The position numbers and the translations under genes are program-made. A stretch of DNA of 64,000 nucleotides from assembly GCA_019119645.1 (NCBI GenBank), contig DWWR01000048.1:1-64000 (forward strand). Reading direction: 5' to 3'. The notes under the pieces were generated by a model. That model saw nothing but the letters and a program-made list of their open reading frames with translations. It was not told where the DNA came from and did not search any database. The stretch comes from Anaerobutyricum faecale. GTDB lineage: Bacteria; Bacillota; Clostridia; Lachnospirales; Lachnospiraceae. This document shows positions 61,233 to 64,000 of this stretch, piece by piece. How positions within the stretch are numbered: position 1 is the stretch's first letter; each line of letters starts with the position of its first letter.

Positions 61233-61910
61233 CTATTCTTTAATGGCCTGAATAACGCCCTCCTGCTGATTCTTCAGATGGGTCCGCATGATCTGTTTGG
61301 CCGTCTCACTGTCATGGTTAAATATGGCGTGGAGAAGATTTTCGTGTTCTGTGACCAGTACAGAATGCTGTTCGATATCCCGGACATATTCCATGCGGTA
61401 GCGGTAAAACTGTTCCCGCAGATTATTGATAATGGTAATCAGCTTATCGTTGCTGGTGGCCTGGAAGATGGCGTCGTGAAACTTTTCGTCTTTTTCCACG
61501 ATATCGAGGATATCGCGGCTCTGCACGGCGTCCACAAACTGCTGATGCGCTTCTTTTAATTTCTCTTTTCCCTCTTCCGTGATCCGTTCGCAGGCCAGAG
61601 AAGCGGCGAACTCTTCCAGCACGCAGCGAATCTCAATAACGTCCCGGAGGCTTTTTTCGGTGATCTTTGCCACCTGCGCTCCCTTCCTTGGGATCATGAT
61701 CACAAGGCCCTCCAGTTCCAGTTTCCGGATGGCTTCCCGCACGGGGGTACGACTGACGCCCAGACGGTTGGCCAGGGAAATCTCCATCAAACGCTCTCCG
61801 GGTGCAAATTCGCCGGTGATAATGGCGCGGCGAAGGGTATTGAAAACCACATCCCGGAGAGGAAGATATTCATTCATAGTATCTTTTAAATGGTCCTGAT
61901 TCTGATTCAT
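61233..61910 (-). CDS. GntR-family regulator with FCD domain
   Basis: 225 residues. Start 61910 has ACAGGAGACTTC before it. Winged helix: LRRAIITGEFAPGERLMEISLANRLGVSRTPVREAIRKLELEGLV; the FCD effector domain has RCVLEEFAASLA, DEKFHDAIFQAT and HENLLHAIFNHD (metal-binding His set). It is 25 nt after ispE and probably in one operon. A TGTATACA palindrome before ispE could be its operator. Effector unknown. Confidence 0.9.
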   Translation of the reverse strand: MNQNQDHLKDTMNEYLPLRDVVFNTLRRAIITGEFAPGERLMEISLANRLGVSRTPVREAIRKLELEGLVIMIPRKGAQVAKITEKSLRDVIEIRCVLEEFAASLACERITEEGKEKLKEAHQQFVDAVQSRDILDIVEKDEKFHDAIFQATSNDKLITIINNLREQFYRYRMEYVRDIEQHSVLVTEHENLLHAIFNHDSETAKQIMRTHLKNQQEGVIQAIKE

Positions 61911-61935
61911 ATGAAGTCTCCTGTCATTGTGTGAT

Positions 61936-62841
61936 TTATCTGTTCGTGTGCACGGACGGTTTGGCGTGCAGCGATTTATTAAACGGCCGGACGACTGCGG
62001 TCTGCCGTACTGCCGGGTGCCGGCGGCATGCTCTCGCCGCATTTTCGGCCTTCTCCCGGGATGTGAAAATGCCGAAGACTGTCGGGCCGCTGCCACTCAT
62101 CAGAGAATTTAACGCTCCGTTTTTATTCATGATAGTTTTCAGCTCATCGATGGCGGGATAGTGCTGCTTTGTCACCTGCTCCAGTACATTTCCCAGACGG
62201 CCGGCCACGCCGTCCAGATCGCGGCGCCCCAGGGCGTCCACCATTCCGTCAATGTCCGGATGCACGGTGTGTTCATCGAGCGTCAGATGTTCGTACACAA
62301 ACTTTGTGGACATGGAAAAACCTGGTTTCACAATAAGAAACCAACAGCCGGGAACCGGAGGCAGGGGAGTGAGGATCTCTCCGATACCTTCTGAGAGCGC
62401 GGTACCCCGCATGATACAGTAAGGAATGTCGGCTCCCAGAGAGACGCCGTATTCCATAAGCTTTTCCTGAGTGATATTCAGAGAAAAAAGCTGGTTCATT
62501 CCCACAAAGGCGGCGGCGGCATCGGTGCTGCCTCCTGCCATGCCGGCAGCCACGGGAATCCGTTTTATAATATTTGCGCTGACCCCGTCTTTGATACCAT
62601 ACTCCCGCCGTATGATATCAATGGCGCGATAAACAAGATTCTTTTCATTGACAGGAAGATAAGGCAGATTCGTCCGCAGAGAAATTCTGCCGGAATGGTT
62701 CCGTTCCAGAATGATCCGGTCATAAAGCTTGACCGTCTGCATGATCATCCGCACTTCGTGATATCCATCTTCCCGTCTTCGGATAACGTCCAGCCCAAGA
62801 TTCACCTTTCCATAGGCTTTCAAATGTAAGGGTTGTCCCAT
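61936..62841 (-). CDS. ispE: 4-diphosphocytidyl-2-C-methyl-D-erythritol kinase
   Basis: 301 residues, GHMP kinase fold: AYGKVNLGLDVI at the start, RIPVAAGMAGGSTDAAAAF (ATP loop) and SLMSGSGPTVFGIF near the end. Fourth step of the MEP isoprenoid pathway in the cytoplasm. GGGAGGAAC precedes the ATG. Confidence 0.95.
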   Translation of the reverse strand: MGQPLHLKAYGKVNLGLDVIRRREDGYHEVRMIMQTVKLYDRIILERNHSGRISLRTNLPYLPVNEKNLVYRAIDIIRREYGIKDGVSANIIKRIPVAAGMAGGSTDAAAAFVGMNQLFSLNITQEKLMEYGVSLGADIPYCIMRGTALSEGIGEILTPLPPVPGCWFLIVKPGFSMSTKFVYEHLTLDEHTVHPDIDGMVDALGRRDLDGVAGRLGNVLEQVTKQHYPAIDELKTIMNKNGALNSLMSGSGPTVFGIFTSREKAENAARACRRHPAVRQTAVVRPFNKSLHAKPSVHTNR

Positions 62842-62864
62842 AAAATTGTTCCTCCCGTGTATCT

Positions 62865-62872
62865 TGTATACA
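62865..62872. promoter_or_regulatory. GntR/FCD-type operator candidate
   Basis: TGTATACA, a perfect 8-bp palindrome of the kind bound by FCD-type GntR proteins, located between the ispE promoter and the ispE start. Confidence 0.4.
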
Positions 62873-62875
62873 TGA

Positions 62876-62903
62876 ATTATATCTTATTTCAGACAAAAAT
62901 CAA
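62876..62903 (-). promoter_or_regulatory. Promoter of ispE-gntR
   Basis: On the minus strand TTGATT (62903-62898), 16-nt spacer, perfect TATAAT (62881-62876). The rest of the 253-nt gap 62842-63094 shows no gene. Confidence 0.7.
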
Positions 62904-63094
62904 GAAAAGAAGCATAAGAAGTACAAAAAATTACAGGTATAATTTTTCATTATTGCCGGATACTACAGGAAAACCATTTTTTGTGATAATTTTTGGCTTC
63001 GGACGCCGTCAAAAACGGCGGAGGGGACAGATAAAACAGGTGTGGATCAGAGAACGGGCCGGCAGGCGCCGCGCTGTCTGGGACAGGAGGGGAC

Positions 63095-64000
63095 ATGGAC
63101 GCAATATACGGAAGGGATCAGAAAATCAAAGGAAAACTTTTAAACAATTTTGATCTGGACTATGCATTTTTTGAAAATGCCTTGAAAAACTGCGGGGATA
63201 TGGTAAAAAACATGTTCTATGCAGGAGACGGAAAGACGCGGGCGGTGGTGATTTACGTGGATGGCCTGACAGATTCTCAGACCCTTCAGGATTTCGTCAT
63301 CCGGCCGCTGCAGGAAAATGTGCTGGCGGACAAGGAAAATCGCTTGTCTTTCGTGGAAAACCATGTGCTGGAGACTGTGGACTGGAAAGCTGTGGAGACT
63401 TATGAAGATGCGCTGACGGATATTTTGTCGGGAAACTCTCTGCTGCTGGTGGAGGGATGCGAAAAAGCGGTGTCCCTGTCTACAAAAAATTTCCCCGGCC
63501 GGGGTGTGGGAGAAACCCAGCAGGAAATGGTCATGCGGGGGCCGAAGGACAGTTTCACGGAGAATTTCCGGACAAATACGGCGCTGATCCGCCGCCGTAT
63601 CCGGGACCCCAGATTGAAAATGGAACATACAAAAGTGGGGGAGCGGTCCAAGACGGATCTCGCCATCTGTTATATGGAAGATCTGGTGGAGCCGGCGCTC
63701 CTTGATAAAGTCAGGAAAAAAGTGCAGGAAATCAGTCTGGACGGTATTTTTGACGGAGGAATGGTAGAGCAGCTCATGGAAAAAAATCCGTGGACGCCGT
63801 TTCCGCAGTTTCAGCACACCGAACGTCCGGACAAGGCGGCCAGCGGGCTGCTGGAAGGACGGATTGTCCTGGTAGTGGATAATTCGCCGGGAGTTTTGCT
63901 GCTGCCGGTCACTTATGGCATGTTTTTTCAGTCCGGAGATGATTATTATACCCGCTTTGAGGTGGCGTCCTTTGCCCGCCTTCTCCGGTTTGCGGCGGCA
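63095..64000 (+). CDS. GerA-family spore germination protein (3' truncated)
   Basis: 302 codons are visible and the frame is open to the window end. ACAGGAGGGGAC precedes the ATG. The N-terminal soluble domain has the family features: VIYVDGLTDSQTLQDFVIRPL, LLLVEGCEKAVSLSTKNFPGRGV, the signature ETQQEMVMRGPKDSFTENFRTNTALIRRRIRDPRLK, and RIVLVVDNSPGVLLLPVTYGMFFQSGDDYYTRF just before the membrane helices. GerA-type proteins are nutrient germinant receptor subunits in the spore inner membrane. The membrane half and any GerB/GerC partners lie beyond the window. Confidence 0.94.
   Translation, partial: MDAIYGRDQKIKGKLLNNFDLDYAFFENALKNCGDMVKNMFYAGDGKTRAVVIYVDGLTDSQTLQDFVIRPLQENVLADKENRLSFVENHVLETVDWKAVETYEDALTDILSGNSLLLVEGCEKAVSLSTKNFPGRGVGETQQEMVMRGPKDSFTENFRTNTALIRRRIRDPRLKMEHTKVGERSKTDLAICYMEDLVEPALLDKVRKKVQEISLDGIFDGGMVEQLMEKNPWTPFPQFQHTERPDKAASGLLEGRIVLVVDNSPGVLLLPVTYGMFFQSGDDYYTRFEVASFARLLRFAAA

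Noticed and set aside
1..64000. CRISPR array, prophage or insertion sequence
   Set aside because: No regularly spaced repeats, transposase, integrase or phage structural genes were seen; only the two 144-bp repeats look mobile.

Overview
The window reads as chromosomal DNA of an anaerobic, spore-forming member of the Clostridia, most likely the Lachnospiraceae. The support is: spore genes (BofA, a SipL-type DUF3794-LysM protein, a CotS-type protein, PrcB- and GerA-like proteins), strong AAGGAGG ribosome binding sites, sigma-A type promoters, a YesM/YesN two-component system, many secreted Big2/MBG-type proteins, and moderate GC. Genus cannot be fixed from this sequence alone.

Layout. 1-8.3 kb: the 3' part of a class I lysyl-tRNA synthetase with a C-terminal EMAP-type tRNA-binding domain, a HAD hydrolase, a translationally coupled YesN/YesM/solute-binding-lipoprotein operon with no permeases, and a secreted Big2-DUF1593 protein. 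8.5-15.7 kb: topoisomerase III whose frame runs on, without a stop, into an exported SH3/ricin-like/C39-like peptidase; an ABC-class ATPase; a trigger-factor-like PPIase lipoprotein. 15.8-26.0 kb: tRNA-Leu(CAG), a 144-bp structured repeat, two duplicated cupins, and a probable sugar-phosphate catabolic locus: SorC regulator, GlpK-like kinase with an altered substrate pocket, GlpA-like and GlpB-like flavoproteins, DUF1667 protein, HAD phosphatase, RuBisCO-like protein. 26.1-40.1 kb: transglutaminase-like and zinc-ribbon envelope proteins, PepF, a DUF815 ATPase pair, an MBG/FN3 surface protein, GT2 glycosyltransferase, YfhO, DUF1002 protein, BofA. 40.3-49.6 kb: a complete Tad/Flp pilus operon ending in an FHA protein, followed by a rhomboid protease. 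51-57.5 kb, minus strand: cca, CotS-like, dnaX-ybaB-recR, and a PFK variant. 57.7-64 kb: PrcB-like lipoprotein, SipL-like protein, FMN riboswitch plus second repeat copy plus ribU, ispE-gntR on the minus strand, and the start of a GerA germination protein.

The most unusual material is the RuBisCO-like/altered-glycerol-kinase locus. Its two promoters (SorC and RuBisCO-like protein) carry nearly identical palindromes exactly 4 nt upstream of the -35 box, which points to one regulon and a possibly undescribed pathway. Next are the in-frame topoisomerase III to secreted peptidase fusion, and the pair of 144-bp repeats with three predicted hairpins, each starting in the T-tract of a terminator. 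One of these repeats lies between the FMN-riboswitch terminator and ribU. All assignments come from reading motifs by eye; no database search was run.
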